From Mycobacterium montefiorense (GTDB lineage: Bacteria; Actinomycetota; Actinomycetes; Mycobacteriales; Mycobacteriaceae): a DNA stretch of 37,558 nucleotides. This document shows positions 20,220 to 29,848 of this stretch, in pieces. The position numbers were made by a program, and so were the translations under genes. Location of the stretch: NCBI RefSeq assembly GCF_003112775.1, contig NZ_BFCH01000013.1:1-37558 (forward strand). Direction: 5' to 3'. The number at the start of each line of letters is the position of its first letter. Position 1 is the first letter of the stretch. A model generated the notes under the pieces. The model ran no database searches. It was given only the letters and a program-made list of their open reading frames with translations, and was not told the origin of the DNA.

Positions 20220-21100
20220 TAAATGGGACCGTAGGGGACCGGGCAGCATTCGTCATATCCGACACGCCGATATCTCGGAACAATAACAAGTAGATTACGG
20301 TGCCAACTGAGAAATATTCTTGCAGGTCAACTGCGCCGTTTCCGTGAAAACTCCCAGGTCAAGATCAGAGTGCAATCGTGACTCGAATCACGTCCATTTT
20401 GTGAGCTGGGCCACGCATTTGCCATGCGGTCAAGCACCGACCCGGTTCGCTGCCGTTGAAGCCCGATCAGCGGCGATCCAGCGCCCGATAACGTCGGCTT
20501 CTTGATCGGTTCACCTGGAGCCGGATCGACTCGTAGAAGCCTGCGCCTATCAGTCCAAACATGCCTCGCAGCAACGCCATTCACTCATGTCGACGAGGGA
20601 CATCCGGACCAAGCGCTCATTGGCATCTGGTAAACATGTCCCCGCCGCCGTTTCGGGCGAGTTGCGCAGTGCTTCAAAGGCTTTAGCCGGACTCATGCAT
20701 CGAACTACCCCGCTGGGCCGCCGATGCGGCGCAGCCCACCGCCGCTCACGCAACCGCGCACGCTGCATCACCAGCATTTGCACAAAACAATTTGCTGAGG
20801 AAATTCCCGTAGCTACTGTCCTGAGCGGCGACCTGGTTTCGATCGCCGGGGTGGCCCGCGCTAGCCGGTCAGACGCTCGAAATCCCTTCTGTCCCAAGGT
20901 GATCCGTTCCGCAGCAGCGACCAGTGCGCGAAATTATTGCTAGAGGAGTACACAATGGAGGGGCTATCCTCGACACGCCAATAACGGAATGGGATAAAAC
21001 GCAGTTAACTCGTCACGCATTTAAGCGAAGTGTGTATACCGAGAAATGCAAAAGACGGAAGCTTTTAATGCCAATTGCGCCGAAAGTAGCCGGCACCCCT
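20220..21100. other. Gene-poor interval between rpfE and mobA
   Basis: About 0.9 kb has no convincing gene and looks less GC-rich than its surroundings. The longest frames (118 residues on the plus strand at 20587-20943, and a 115-residue overlapping one on the minus strand) resemble no family I know, and each is a shadow of the other. Near the right end the sequence is conspicuously AT-richer (about 20930-21070) and carries a 9-codon open frame with a strong ribosome-binding site. In M. tuberculosis I recall small hypothetical genes here (Rv2451/Rv2452c); I cannot match them. Confidence 0.5.
20955..20984 (+). CDS. Nine-codon open frame with a strong ribosome-binding site (uncertain)
   Basis: AGAGGAG at 20942-20948 is followed after 6 nt by ATG and the frame MEGLSSTRQ, then TAA. 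It looks like a leader peptide or a very small protein, but no plus-strand gene follows before the mobA stop on the other strand, so its meaning is unknown. It could be chance. Confidence 0.2.
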   Translation: MEGLSSTRQ

Positions 21101-21691
21101 TCAGGCTCCGGGCTGCACCAGGGCGCGGAACTCGGAGTCGGTATTGACGTTGGTCAGCGCGCGCGAATCCGGCAGCACGATCTGCTGGGCGTCGGACGCG
21201 TCGATCAGGGCGCTCATCTTGCGCTCACCGGCGGCCACCAGCGCGTCGATCCGGTCGGCCAGGTCGGTGCGGTACACCGCGGCCAGGTAGTGGCTGCGGC
21301 CGTCCCACGGCAACACCACTTCGGCGTCTGTCTTGGTGGCGAGCGCCGTGAGTTCGTCGATCAATTCGGCTGCCAGCAGCGGCATGTCGACCGCGCAGAC
21401 AAACGCGTACCGTGCGCCCGCTTCCGCGGCCGCGCGCAGTCCTCGCCCAGTTGCGGGCAGCGGTCCCAGCCCCTGTATCTCGTCACGGATAACGCGCGCG
21501 TCCAGCGGGGGCAGCGGTTGGCCCGGGGCGGCGACGAATACCGGATCGCAGCGCTGTGCGACGACGCCGACGACATACTCGGCCAGGGTGCCGGCTCCCC
21601 CAGGGCCCGGCAGGGTGGCCTTGTCGCGGCCCATGCGCCGCGATTCGCCTCCGGCGAGTACCACTGCGGCCAATGACACTGCATCGGACAC
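21101..21691 (-). CDS. mobA: Molybdenum cofactor guanylyltransferase
   Basis: MobA joins GMP from GTP to molybdopterin to form the guanine-dinucleotide cofactor used by DMSO-reductase-type enzymes. The 196-residue protein has the nucleotidyltransferase signature [14 protein letters not shown] at 12-25 and the metal-site DMPLL ([12 protein letters not shown]). I chose the GTG at 21691, which places the signature near the N-terminus as in the family and has AGGGGG upstream. Longer in-frame starts would run through korB. It begins 13 nt after the korB stop, so it is probably the last gene of korA-korB-mobA. Confidence 0.92.
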   Translation of the reverse strand: MSDAVSLAAVVLAGGESRRMGRDKATLPGPGGAGTLAEYVVGVVAQRCDPVFVAAPGQPLPPLDARVIRDEIQGLGPLPATGRGLRAAAEAGARYAFVCAVDMPLLAAELIDELTALATKTDAEVVLPWDGRSHYLAAVYRTDLADRIDALVAAGERKMSALIDASDAQQIVLPDSRALTNVNTDSEFRALVQPGA

Positions 21692-21704
21692 GAGCGCCAG
21701 CCCC

Positions 21705-22799
21705 CTAGTCGACTGTCCAGGTGTCACGCCCGCGCAAGAGTGACTGCAGCGCGGCCGCGTCGAACGGTGTTGCGGCTCGGGCCGCGGCGACCTGAGCACG
21801 GGCAGCGTCGTCGTAGGTGGGCCGGGAGATATCCCGGAATATGCCCAGCACGGTGTGATCCAGGTTTTGATCCGACAGCCGCGACAGCGCAAATGCGTAG
21901 GCTGGGTCGTCGGCGTGCGCGTCGTGCTTGACGATCTCCTGTACTGCAACGTCGGCGGTCTTGGCGACTTCCAGGCTGAAGCCAGACTTCACCACGCAGT
22001 ATTCGCCGTTGGCGCCGAACACAATCGGCTCGCCGTCACGGACGTTGATCACCCGGTCCTCGGCGCCCTCTTTGCGTAGTGCGTCGAACGAGCCGTCGTT
22101 GAAAATCGGGCAGTCCTGCAGGATTTCAACCACCGAGGCGCCACGGTGCTCCGCCGCACCACGCAGCACCTCGGTCAGGCCGGCGCGTTCGGAGTCCAGC
22201 GCGCGACCGACGAAGGTCGCCTCGGCTCCCAGCGCCAGCGACACCGGGTTGAACGGGTGATCCAGCGAACCCATCGGCGTCGACTTGGTGACCTTGCCGA
22301 CCTCTGACGTCGGCGAATACTGGCCCTTGGTCAGCCCGTAGATCCGGTTGTTGAACAGCAGGATCGTGATGTTGACGTTGCGGCGCAGCGCGTGGATCAG
22401 GTGGTTGCCGCCAATCGACAAGGCGTCGCCGTCGCCGGTGACCACCCAGACCGACAGGTCCTCGCGGGACAGCGCCAGGCCGGTCGCGATCGCCGGCGCG
22501 CGGCCGTGGATCGAGTGGAAGCCGTAGGTCTCCAAGTAATAGGGGAAGCGGCTGGAGCAGCCGATGCCACTAATGAACACGATGTTCTCGCGGCGCAACC
22601 CGAGGTCGGGCAGGAAGTTGCGGATCGTGTTGAGGATGACGTAATCGCCGCAGCCCGGGCACCAGCGGACCTCTTGGTCACTGGTGAAGTCCTTGCCCTT
22701 CTGCGGCTGATCCGTGGTGGGCACGCCGTCGTTCTTCTTCAACCTTGGGGTCAAGCCGAGGTCTGTGCCTGCCAGGTCGCCAGCGATCCCGCTTGTCAT
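21705..22799 (-). CDS. korB: 2-oxoglutarate:ferredoxin oxidoreductase, beta subunit
   Basis: KorB is the TPP- and 4Fe-4S-bearing subunit of the CoA-dependent 2-oxoglutarate:ferredoxin oxidoreductase, the oxygen-tolerant alternative to 2-oxoglutarate dehydrogenase in mycobacteria. In 364 residues, WCPGCGDY gives Cys47/Cys50 of the cluster with GIGCSSR (Cys81), and [12 protein letters not shown] (from about 122) with [12 protein letters not shown] is the TPP/Mg2+ motif. The start ATG overlaps the korA stop (ATGA), so the two subunits are translationally coupled. mobA follows 13 nt later. Confidence 0.96.
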   Translation of the reverse strand: MTSGIAGDLAGTDLGLTPRLKKNDGVPTTDQPQKGKDFTSDQEVRWCPGCGDYVILNTIRNFLPDLGLRRENIVFISGIGCSSRFPYYLETYGFHSIHGRAPAIATGLALSREDLSVWVVTGDGDALSIGGNHLIHALRRNVNITILLFNNRIYGLTKGQYSPTSEVGKVTKSTPMGSLDHPFNPVSLALGAEATFVGRALDSERAGLTEVLRGAAEHRGASVVEILQDCPIFNDGSFDALRKEGAEDRVINVRDGEPIVFGANGEYCVVKSGFSLEVAKTADVAVQEIVKHDAHADDPAYAFALSRLSDQNLDHTVLGIFRDISRPTYDDAARAQVAAARAATPFDAAALQSLLRGRDTWTVD

Positions 22800-24754
22800 G
22801 CGTTAGCTCCAACCGTTGCTGCCGCCATTCTGGCGACCATCGCTTTGTCCTGCTCGATTTCGGCCAGCGTCCCGGCCAGCGCGGCGCGGATGACCCGTCC
22901 GATCTCGTCGGCGAGGAACGCAAGGCCGTGCACCTTGGTGACGGATTGCACGTCGATCAGGTACTTGGCGCGCAGCAGCATCGCCAGCTGACCCAGGTTC
23001 ATCTCGGGTGCCACCACCATCGGGTAGCGCCGAAGCACGTCGCCGAGGTTGGCGGGGAAGGGGTTGAGATAACGCAGGTGTGCATGGGCGACCTTGATGC
23101 CCTTGCGCCGGGCACGCCGGCAGGCCTCACCGATCGGGCCGTAGGAGCTGCCCCAGCCGATCAGCAGCAGCTCGGCATCACCGGTCGGGTCGTCGACTTC
23201 CAGGTCGGGCACCGTGATGCCGTCAATCTTGGCCTGGCGCAACCGGACCATGAGGTCGTGGTTGACCGGCTCGTAAGAGATCGCGCCCGAACCGTTCGCG
23301 GCTTCCAGGCCGCCGATCCGGTGTTCCAGCCCGGGAGTGCCCGGAATGGCGAACTGGCGGGCCAGCGTCTCCGGGTCGCGGGCATACGGCTGGAAGGGCT
23401 CGTCCGGCTTGGCGAAGGTGTGCGTGATCGGCTGCAGCGAACCGACGTCTGGGATTTGCCACGGCTCCGAGCCGTTGGCAATTGCGCCGTCGGACAACAG
23501 GATCACCGGCGTGTGGTAGGACAGCGCGATGCGCACCGCCTCCAGAGCGGTTTCAAAGCAATCGGACGGCGACCGCGGCGCCAGCACCGCCACCGGCGAC
23601 TCTCCGTTGCGGCCATACAGCGCCTGCAGCAGGTCAGCCTGCTCGGTCTTGGTGGGCAGCCCGGTCGAAGGCCCGCCCCGCTGCACGTCGACAACCAGCA
23701 GCGGCAGTTCGGTCATCACGGCCAGGCCGAGCGCTTCGGACTTCAGCGAGATACCCGGTCCGGAAGTGCTGGTGACGCCCAGTGCACCGCCGTAGGAGGC
23801 GCCGATCGCGGCGCAGATGCCGCCGATCTCGTCCTCGGCCTGGAAGGTGATCACATTGAAGTTCTTGTGCTTGGACAGCTCGTGCAGGATGTCCGACGCC
23901 GGCGTGATCGGGTAACTGCCGAGCATGACCTGAATGCCGGACAGCTGACCGGCGGCCACGATGCCGTAGGCCAGCGCGGTGTTGCCGGAGATCTGACGGT
24001 ATTCACCGGTGGGCAGGGTCGCCCGGGAGACCTCGTAGGTAGTGCCGAAAGCCTCGGTGGTTTCGCCGTAGTTCCAGCCCGCCTTGAGGGCGAGCACGTT
24101 GGCCTCAGCAATGTCGGGCTTGCGGGCGAACTTCTCCCGGATGAAGTTCTCGCTGGTCTGGATCGGTCGTCCGTACATCCACGACAGCAGGCCCAGCGCG
24201 AACATGTTCTTGGCGCGCTGCCCGTCCTTCTTGGACGCGCCGATCGTCTCGACGGCACCCAGCGTCAGCGTGGTCATCGCGACGGAATGCACGACATAGT
24301 CGGACAACTCGTCGGTCTCCAGCGGGTTTGCTACATAACCCACCTTGGTCAGGTTGCGCTTGGTGAATTCGTCGGAATTCGCGATCACCATTCCGCCGCG
24401 CGGCAGATCGCCGAGGTTGGCTTTCAACGCGGCCGGATTCATCGCGACCAGCACGTCCGGCCGGTCGCCGGCGGTCAGGATGTCGTAGTCGGCGATTTGA
24501 ATCTGGAAGGACGAGACTCCGGGCAATGTGCCTGCGGGGGCACGGATCTCGGCGGGATAGTTCGGCTGAGTCGCGAGGTCGTTGCCGAAGAGCGCGGCCT
24601 CCGAGGTGAACCGGTCACCGGTCAGCTGCATTCCGTCACCGGAGTCACCGGCGAATCGGATGACAACCTGTTCCAGGCGCTGACGGTCCGACGACCCACC
24701 ATGAGAATCTGACCCGGCTCCGCTGCCGTTCGGGTCCACGTCTCCGCCTTCCAT
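22796..24754 (-). CDS. korA: 2-oxoglutarate:ferredoxin oxidoreductase, fused gamma-alpha subunit
   Basis: The 652-residue protein fuses the gamma domain (residues 30-210, FAGDSGDGMQLTGDRF and TLPGVSSFQIQIADYDI) with the alpha (pyrimidine-binding) domain, which contains YPITPASDILHEL, FQAEDEIGGICAAIGAS, STSGPGISLKSEALGLA and VDVQRGGPSTGLPTKTEQ. It works with KorB. No ferredoxin domain is fused. The N-terminus is ambiguous: the ATG at 24754 lacks a clear ribosome-binding site, while a GTG at 24739 stands 7 nt after GGAAGG and would shorten the protein by five residues. Its upstream region holds a CRP-like site. Confidence 0.96.
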   Translation of the reverse strand: MEGGDVDPNGSGAGSDSHGGSSDRQRLEQVVIRFAGDSGDGMQLTGDRFTSEAALFGNDLATQPNYPAEIRAPAGTLPGVSSFQIQIADYDILTAGDRPDVLVAMNPAALKANLGDLPRGGMVIANSDEFTKRNLTKVGYVANPLETDELSDYVVHSVAMTTLTLGAVETIGASKKDGQRAKNMFALGLLSWMYGRPIQTSENFIREKFARKPDIAEANVLALKAGWNYGETTEAFGTTYEVSRATLPTGEYRQISGNTALAYGIVAAGQLSGIQVMLGSYPITPASDILHELSKHKNFNVITFQAEDEIGGICAAIGASYGGALGVTSTSGPGISLKSEALGLAVMTELPLLVVDVQRGGPSTGLPTKTEQADLLQALYGRNGESPVAVLAPRSPSDCFETALEAVRIALSYHTPVILLSDGAIANGSEPWQIPDVGSLQPITHTFAKPDEPFQPYARDPETLARQFAIPGTPGLEHRIGGLEAANGSGAISYEPVNHDLMVRLRQAKIDGITVPDLEVDDPTGDAELLLIGWGSSYGPIGEACRRARRKGIKVAHAHLRYLNPFPANLGDVLRRYPMVVAPEMNLGQLAMLLRAKYLIDVQSVTKVHGLAFLADEIGRVIRAALAGTLAEIEQDKAMVARMAAATVGANA

Positions 24755-25109
24755 TTGTTACCGGACAGGCACTCTGCCGAAGCTTCAGGTTACGCGCCGT
24801 CAAAGGGGTCCCAGGCTCGTACGTTTGTATGAGACTGGTAGTACCAATTATTGCACTCGTTTTCGTTTCTTAAGAACGTCTCTGGCGGCGCGTACTTACC
24901 AATATCTTAGGCAAAACACGAGATCAACGCGGTCCTACTGGTGAGTACGACACAAAACTGTGGTATTGGTCACGTTGCCGACGGGCGTATTTCGCATCCC
25001 GGAATCGGGCGATCACCCGGGCATTGTTCGGTAAGCACAAAGGCCACGAGAAACTGCTCTTCGGAACGGCACTGCTGCGGTCGTCAGGTCCGACCGTGAA
25101 GGGTGCTGG
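24755..25109. other. korA-clpX intergenic region
   Basis: This 355-bp gap lacks a gene; M. tuberculosis as I recall has an MFS transporter here. It contains the korA upstream region, a TGGTA-G-TACCA palindrome (24836-24846), a CRP-like site (24959-24974), and repeated ACCAATA/TATTGGT elements (24898, 24964). The central part is AT-richer, as expected for a promoter region. No terminator for clpX stands out. Confidence 0.5.
24959..24974. promoter_or_regulatory. CRP-like site upstream of korA
   Basis: TGTGGTATTGGTCACG fits the GTG-N2-A-N5-CAC half-sites of mycobacterial CRP and the TGTGA-N6-TCACA consensus at 8 of 10 positions. It is 205 bp upstream of korA, with no other gene start between. 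That is rather far, so the regulatory role is inferred. Confidence 0.4.
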
Positions 25110-26390
25110 CTACGCGCTCTTGTCGCGGCGCTCGCTGCGCGACGCCTTGCGCGGCACGATCGTCGGCAGCACGTTGTCCTGCACCGTCTCCTTGGTCACG
25201 ACCACCTTGGCGACGTCGTCGCGGCTCGGGATGTCGTACATCACCGGCAGCAGCACCTCTTCCATGATGGCGCGCAGACCACGTGCACCGGTGCCGCGGT
25301 GGATCGCCTGGTCGGCGATCGCCTCAAGTGCGTCGTCGCTGAACTCCAGCTCCACGCCGTCCATCTCGAACAGCCGGGTGTACTGGTTGACGAGCGCGTT
25401 CTTGGGCTCGGACAGGATCTTGACCAACGACTCCATATCGAGGTTGGTGACCGAGGCAACCACCGGGAGGCGGCCGATGAACTCGGGGATCAGACCGAAC
25501 TTGATCAGGTCCTCGGGCATCACGTCGGCGAAGTGGTCGGTGGTGTCGATCTCGGCCTTCGAGCGAACCTCGGCGCCGAAGCCCAGACCGCGCTTGCCGA
25601 CGCGCTCGTAGATGATCTTCTCCAGCCCGGCGAACGCACCCGCGACGATGAACAGCACGTTGGTGGTGTCGATCTGGATGAATTCCTGGTGCGGGTGCTT
25701 GCGGCCGCCCTGCGGGGGAACCGACGCCTGGGTGCCCTCCAGAATTTTCAGCAGGGCCTGCTGCACGCCTTCACCGGAGACGTCGCGGGTGATCGACGGG
25801 TTCTCGCTCTTGCGGGCGATCTTGTCGACCTCGTCGATGTAGATGATGCCGGTCTCGGCGCGCTTGACGTCGTAGTCGGCAGCCTGGATCAGCTTGAGCA
25901 GAATGTTCTCGACGTCTTCACCGACGTAGCCGGCTTCGGTCAGTGCGGTGGCGTCCGCGATGGCGAACGGCACGTTGAGCATTTTTGCCAGGGTCTGGGC
26001 CAGGTAGGTCTTGCCGCAGCCGGTGGGGCCGAGCATCAGAATGTTGGACTTGGTCAGCTCAACCGGCTCACAGCGGGAGTCACGACCCTTCTCGCCGGCC
26101 TGAATCCGCTTGTAGTGGTTATAGACCGCGACCGCCAACGTCCGCTTTGCCGTGTCCTGCCCGATGACGTAGCCCTCGAGGAACTCGCGGATCTCGGCAG
26201 GCTTGGGCAGTTCGTCGAGCTTGACGTCGTCGGCGTCGGCCAGCTCCTCTTCGATGATCTCGTTGCAGAGATCAATGCACTCATCGCAGATGTAGACGCC
26301 CGGGCCCGCAATAAGTTTCTTAACCTGCTTCTGGCTCTTCCCGCAGAATGAGCACTTCAGCAGATCGCCGCCGTCTCCGATGCGCGCCAT
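25110..26390 (-). CDS. clpX: ClpX, ATPase/unfoldase of the Clp protease
   Basis: ClpX unfolds tagged proteins and feeds them to ClpP1P2. In 426 residues: N-terminal C4 zinc finger (Cys13, 16, 35, 38, with CSFCGKSQ and ICDEC), Walker A GPTGCGKT at 121-128, Walker [10 protein letters not shown] at 182-190, the RGLGFGAE loop that docks into ClpP, and the sensor region [10 protein letters not shown] with the C-terminal small domain. The ATG at 26390 has GAGG a few bases upstream. It is separated by 343 bp from clpP2, whereas in many bacteria clpX directly follows clpP. Confidence 0.98.
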   Translation of the reverse strand: MARIGDGGDLLKCSFCGKSQKQVKKLIAGPGVYICDECIDLCNEIIEEELADADDVKLDELPKPAEIREFLEGYVIGQDTAKRTLAVAVYNHYKRIQAGEKGRDSRCEPVELTKSNILMLGPTGCGKTYLAQTLAKMLNVPFAIADATALTEAGYVGEDVENILLKLIQAADYDVKRAETGIIYIDEVDKIARKSENPSITRDVSGEGVQQALLKILEGTQASVPPQGGRKHPHQEFIQIDTTNVLFIVAGAFAGLEKIIYERVGKRGLGFGAEVRSKAEIDTTDHFADVMPEDLIKFGLIPEFIGRLPVVASVTNLDMESLVKILSEPKNALVNQYTRLFEMDGVELEFSDDALEAIADQAIHRGTGARGLRAIMEEVLLPVMYDIPSRDDVAKVVVTKETVQDNVLPTIVPRKASRSERRDKSA

Positions 26391-26733
26391 GGTGCCTCAG
26401 TGCCTACTTCCCTGTACGCCTTAACGTGCCGCATGCATTCCCTCCGACGCTACCCGGTGGATCGGGCCCCCCGCGACCATTAGCGACGAATCGCGTCGGT
26501 GGTATTCATGCCTGTCCGAAAACATATAGCCCGACACCCCCCGTAGCTGGCGCAGACGCGCTTTCCGTGTCTTTGGCGTGTCGCGGTCGTTACCCGACCG
26601 AGGCTGCTTTCGCCAAACGGGCTGGTGGCCAGGCCACCACCTTACAGCGACTAGGTGGGATTGGCTGCGTGAATTCTCGGGGCGGTCGATTTCTCGCCGC
26701 GAGTGCACGTTGAGCGACGCCAGAAGACAGGTG
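26391..26733. other. clpX-clpP2 intergenic region
   Basis: This 343-bp gap has no convincing gene. In M. tuberculosis, as I recall, mmuM and an MFS gene sit here; no remnant is visible. An inverted repeat TGGTGGCC-A-GGCCACCA (26623-26639), about 95 nt past the clpP2 stop, could be a termination or RNA-processing hairpin for clpP1P2. The part near clpX should carry the clpX promoter; I could not single out one. Confidence 0.5.
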
Positions 26734-27369
26734 TTAGGCGTTCTGCGCGGAGAGCTTCCGGTACTCGAGAACGGTGTCAATGATCCCGTAGTCCTTCGCG
26801 TCTTCGGCAGTCAGGATCTTGTCCCGGTCGGTGTCCTTGCGGATCACCGCGGCATCCTTGTTTGTGTGCCGGGCCAGCGTGGTCTCCATCAGTGTGCGCA
26901 TCCGCTCGATCTCGGCGGCCTGGATCTCCAGGTCGGAGAACTGACCCTGGATCACGCCGGACAGCGACGGCTGGTGGATCAACACGCGCGCATTCGGCAA
27001 CGCCATCCGCTTACCCGGCGTACCGGCGGCCAGCAGCACCGCCGCGGCCGAGGCGGCCTGACCCAGACACACCGTCTGAATGTCGGCCCGCACGTATTGC
27101 ATCGTGTCGTAGATCGCCATCAGTGAAGTGAACCCGCCACCGGGCGAGTTGATGTACATGGTGATGTCGCGGTCGGGATCCAGCGACTCGAGCACCAGCA
27201 ACTGCGCCATGATGTCGTTCGCCGACGCGTCGTCGACCTGAACGCCGAGGAAGATGATGCGTTCCTCGAACAGCTTGTTGTAGGGGTTCGACTCCTTGAC
27301 ACCGAAGCTGGAGTGCTCGATGAACGACGGGAGGATATAGCGCGCCTGGGGTTGAGTTTCGGGGTTCAC
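26734..27369 (-). CDS. clpP2: ClpP2 protease subunit
   Basis: This is the second ClpP of mycobacteria, one heptameric ring of the mixed ClpP1P2 tetradecamer; both are essential in M. tuberculosis. In 211 residues the catalytic triad is Ser107 (GQAASAAA), His132 (VLIHQP) and Asp183 (DRDKILTAEDAKDYG). These are shifted by three from the M. tuberculosis S110/H135/D186 because the N-terminus is shorter by three. The start is a GTG overlapping the clpP1 stop in GTGA, so the two subunits are coupled. Confidence 0.98.
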   Translation of the reverse strand: MNPETQPQARYILPSFIEHSSFGVKESNPYNKLFEERIIFLGVQVDDASANDIMAQLLVLESLDPDRDITMYINSPGGGFTSLMAIYDTMQYVRADIQTVCLGQAASAAAVLLAAGTPGKRMALPNARVLIHQPSLSGVIQGQFSDLEIQAAEIERMRTLMETTLARHTNKDAAVIRKDTDRDKILTAEDAKDYGIIDTVLEYRKLSAQNA

Positions 27370-27965
27370 TGGGCTTCTCCATTGGTGATGTGGGCGGCGC
27401 GGGTGATGATGTGGTCGACGAAGCCGTACTCCAGGGCCTCCGGAGCGGTGAACCAGCGGTCGCGGTCCGAGTCGGCCTCGATGCGCTCGATCGGCTGGCC
27501 GGTGAATTCCGCGTTGAGCCGGAACATCTCCTTCTTAATGACGGCGAACTGCTCGGCCTGGATGGCGATGTCGGCCGCGCTACCGGTCACCCCGCCCAGC
27601 GGCTGGTGCATCAGGATGCGGGCGTGCGGCAGCGCGTAGCGCTTGCCCTTGGTCCCCGCCGCCAGCAGGAACTCACCCATCGAGGCGGCCATGCCCATCG
27701 CGTAAGTGGCGATGTCGCAGGGCGCCAACACCATCGTGTCGTAGATCGCCATCCCGGCGCTGATCGATCCGCCTGGGGAGTTGATGTAGAGGTTGATGTC
27801 CTTGTCACCGTCCTCGGCGGCGAGCAGCAGAATCTGCGCGCACAACCGGTTGGCGACCTCATCGTTCACCTCCGAACCCAGGAAGATGATGCGCTCGGAG
27901 AGCAAGCGCTCATAGACCGAGTCCGTGAGGTTGAGACCCACCGAATTCGAACGCATGTCAGTCAC
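27366..27965 (-). CDS. clpP1: ClpP1 protease subunit
   Basis: This is the first ClpP of the ClpP1P2 complex, 199 residues, beginning TDMRSNSVGLNLTDSVYERLL read in part. The triad is Ser95 (MGMAASMGE), His120 (ILMHQP) and Asp169 in DSDRDRWFT. It is highly similar to the M. tuberculosis protein as I recall it. The start is GTG at 27965, just 5' of an alternative ATG nine bases later; AGCAGG stands upstream. It heads the clpP1-clpP2 pair, and a ClgR-like site and a TAGTGT -10 are in the 117-bp gap to tig. Confidence 0.98.
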   Translation of the reverse strand: MTDMRSNSVGLNLTDSVYERLLSERIIFLGSEVNDEVANRLCAQILLLAAEDGDKDINLYINSPGGSISAGMAIYDTMVLAPCDIATYAMGMAASMGEFLLAAGTKGKRYALPHARILMHQPLGGVTGSAADIAIQAEQFAVIKKEMFRLNAEFTGQPIERIEADSDRDRWFTAPEALEYGFVDHIITRAAHITNGEAQ

Positions 27966-28003
27966 GACCGGGTTACCTGCTTTCTTTCAGATCTGTACTC
28001 ACG

Positions 28004-28071
28004 ACACTAACCAACCGAGCCCGCGGTTTCGCGGCCACGCACCCCTGAAGTCGGCGCGTTCGCTCACAGCG
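28004..28071 (-). promoter_or_regulatory. clpP1P2 promoter region with ClgR-like activator site
   Basis: CGCTCACAGCG at 28061-28071 fits the CGCYNANRGCG core of ClgR, the activator of clpP1P2 and clpC in actinobacteria. A -10 candidate TAGTGT (minus strand, 28009-28004) lies about 57 nt downstream, a suitable activator distance. The regulator gene is not in the window. Confidence 0.5.
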
Positions 28072-28082
28072 TCAAGGCTGGG

Positions 28083-29483
28083 TCATTCCTCGCTGGACTC
28101 ATCGGCCGCGTCGTCGCCTTCGTCCGGATCGTCAGCATCCTCGGCGGCAGCGTCACCCTTCGAGCGGTCCGGGAAGAACTCGCTCGTGTCGATGGTGTTG
28201 CCGGCGGTATCGGTGACCGTCGCCTTCGAGACCACCGCGGCGATCGCCAGACCACGCCGCACGTCGGCGAACATGGCCGGCAGCTGGTTGTTTTCCTGCA
28301 GGTAGGCGAACAACTGCTGCGGCTCGATGCCGTATTGCCGCGACGTCGCCACCAGGCGCTCGGTCAGGTCGTCCTGGCCGACCTGAACCTCCAGTTCGTC
28401 GGCCAGCGCATCGAACAACAGCTGCCGTTGCACGTCCTTCTCCACCGCGCCGCGCGTCTCGGTTTCGAATTCCTCGCGCGTCTTGCCCTGCTGGGCCAGC
28501 ACCTCTTCGAACTTGGCTTCGTCGTGGTTGACGCTGTCGATGGCGCCGTGGATGGCCCTGTCGAACTGTTCGGTGACGATGCCCTCCGGCAGTGGCACAT
28601 CGACCTGCTCGAGCAGGGCATCCATCGCGGCTTCCTGGATCTTGCCCGCTTGCTCGGCACGCTTGACGTTGCCGACCTGGTCGCGCAGGCTGTTGCGCAG
28701 TTCGTCGATGGTGTCGAATTCGCTTGCCAATTGCGCAAATTCGTCGTCGGGCTCCGGCAGTTCGCGTTGTTTGATCGTCTTGACCGTGACGGTGACCTGC
28801 GCGTCCTGGCCGACATGTTCGCCCGTCGCCAGCTTGGCGGTGAATTCCTTGGACTCGTCGACGGACAGACCGACCAGCGCATCGTCGAGACCCTCGATGA
28901 GCCGGCCGGAGCCAACCTCGTGCGACAAACCCTCCGCGGCGGCGCCCGGGATCTCCTCGCCGTCGATGGTCGCCGACAAGTCGATCGACACGAAGTCGCC
29001 GTCGGCTACCGGACGATCTACTCCGGTGAGGGTGCCGAACCGGGCACGCAAGGACTCCAGCTCGGCGTCGACGTCGTCGTCGCCAACCTCGATCGGGTCC
29101 ACCGAAACCTTCAGCGCGCTGAGGTCGGGCAGGGTAATCGTGGGTCGGACGTCAACCTCGGCCGTGAATGCCAGGTCCTCGCCGTACTCCTTCTTGGTCA
29201 CCTCGATTTCGGGCCGGCCGATCGGGTGCACTTCGACCTCGGTGACCGCTTGTCCATACCGGGTGGGCAGCGCCTCGTTGACGACCTGCTCGAGCATCTC
29301 TTCCCGGCCGAAGCGGGCCTCCAGCAACTTCATCGGCACCTTGCCGGGCCGGAACCCGGGCATCCGGACCTGCTTGGCGAGCTCCTTGTAGGCGCGCTGG
29401 AAGTCGGGCTCAAGTTCGGTGAAAGGCACCTCCACGTTGATGCGCACCCGGGTGGGGGTCAACTGCTCGACGCTGCTCTTCAC
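28083..29483 (-). CDS. tig: Trigger factor, ribosome-associated chaperone and prolyl isomerase
   Basis: Trigger factor binds near the exit tunnel and holds nascent chains. The 466 residues start [20 protein letters not shown] and carry the ribosome-binding signature [10 protein letters not shown], then an FKBP-type PPIase domain (about 160-245), the C-terminal chaperone arms, and a very acidic tail ([18 protein letters not shown]). The GTG at 29483 has GAGGAG 8 nt upstream, while a longer frame would run into the tRNA-Pro gene. The tRNA lies 53 nt upstream on the same strand, so both could share a transcript. Confidence 0.97.
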   Translation of the reverse strand: MKSSVEQLTPTRVRINVEVPFTELEPDFQRAYKELAKQVRMPGFRPGKVPMKLLEARFGREEMLEQVVNEALPTRYGQAVTEVEVHPIGRPEIEVTKKEYGEDLAFTAEVDVRPTITLPDLSALKVSVDPIEVGDDDVDAELESLRARFGTLTGVDRPVADGDFVSIDLSATIDGEEIPGAAAEGLSHEVGSGRLIEGLDDALVGLSVDESKEFTAKLATGEHVGQDAQVTVTVKTIKQRELPEPDDEFAQLASEFDTIDELRNSLRDQVGNVKRAEQAGKIQEAAMDALLEQVDVPLPEGIVTEQFDRAIHGAIDSVNHDEAKFEEVLAQQGKTREEFETETRGAVEKDVQRQLLFDALADELEVQVGQDDLTERLVATSRQYGIEPQQLFAYLQENNQLPAMFADVRRGLAIAAVVSKATVTDTAGNTIDTSEFFPDRSKGDAAAEDADDPDEGDDAADESSEE

Positions 29484-29536
29484 GGGTGTGCTCCTCGTTC
29501 TTTGTTTCTCGGTGGCCTTGGGTTGCGGCGCGGTGC

Positions 29537-29613
29537 TGGTCGGGGTGACAGGATTTGAACCTGCGGCCTTCCGCTCCCAAAGCGGATGCGCTACCAAGCT
29601 GCGCTACACCCCG
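29537..29613 (-). tRNA. tRNA-Pro (anticodon TGG)
   Basis: The minus strand folds into a cloverleaf: acceptor CGGGGTG/CACCCCG, D stem GCGC/GCGC, anticodon stem TCCGC/GCGGA with loop TTTGGGA (anticodon TGG, codon CCA), and T stem GCAGG/CCTGT with TTCAAAT. The discriminator A is followed by an encoded CCA, included in the coordinates. Confidence 0.95.
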
Positions 29614-29626
29614 CGCTGACCTCGCG

Positions 29627-29656
29627 ATCCTACGGCCCGACCGCACCGGCTTCGAA
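29627..29656 (-). promoter_or_regulatory. Possible tRNA-Pro promoter
   Basis: TAGGAT (29632-29627 on the minus strand), with TTCGAA 18 nt upstream, fits a housekeeping promoter 13 nt before the tRNA. The -35 is weak. Confidence 0.35.
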
Positions 29657-29746
29657 GCGACCTCGGGACCTCACAAAGCCATCACAAATCTGCCTCGATT
29701 AGATTTGATCTCCGCCGCCAGATACAGTCTCGCTCGACTAATGCAT

Positions 29747-29817
29747 GCGGGCGTAGCTCAATGGTAGAGCCCTAGTCTTCCAAACTAGCTACGCGGGTTC
29801 GATTCCCGTCGCCCGCT
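29747..29817 (+). tRNA. tRNA-Gly (anticodon TCC)
   Basis: It folds as acceptor GCGGGCG/CGCCCGC, D stem GCTC/GAGC, anticodon stem CTAGT/ACTAG with loop CTTCCAA (anticodon TCC, codon GGA), and T stem GCGGG/CCCGT with TTCGATT. The discriminator is T, and CCA is not encoded. A TACAGT -10 candidate is 18 nt upstream. It is divergent from tRNA-Pro; lipP starts 31 nt after its end. Confidence 0.95.
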
Positions 29818-29848
29818 CGGGGTAGGTAGTGCTCCACAGAAAGGCGCC

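Noticed and set aside
20550..20943. Overlapping 115- and 118-residue frames in the rpfE-mobA gap
   Set aside because: The two overlap on opposite strands, neither has a recognised family or good ribosome-binding site, and composition gives no support.
22745..24712. 655-residue plus-strand frame opposite korA
   Set aside because: Antisense shadow; korA motifs on the minus strand are unambiguous.
28083..29597. Longer tig frame starting at 29597
   Set aside because: The extension runs through the tRNA-Pro gene; the GTG at 29483 has an ideal ribosome-binding site.
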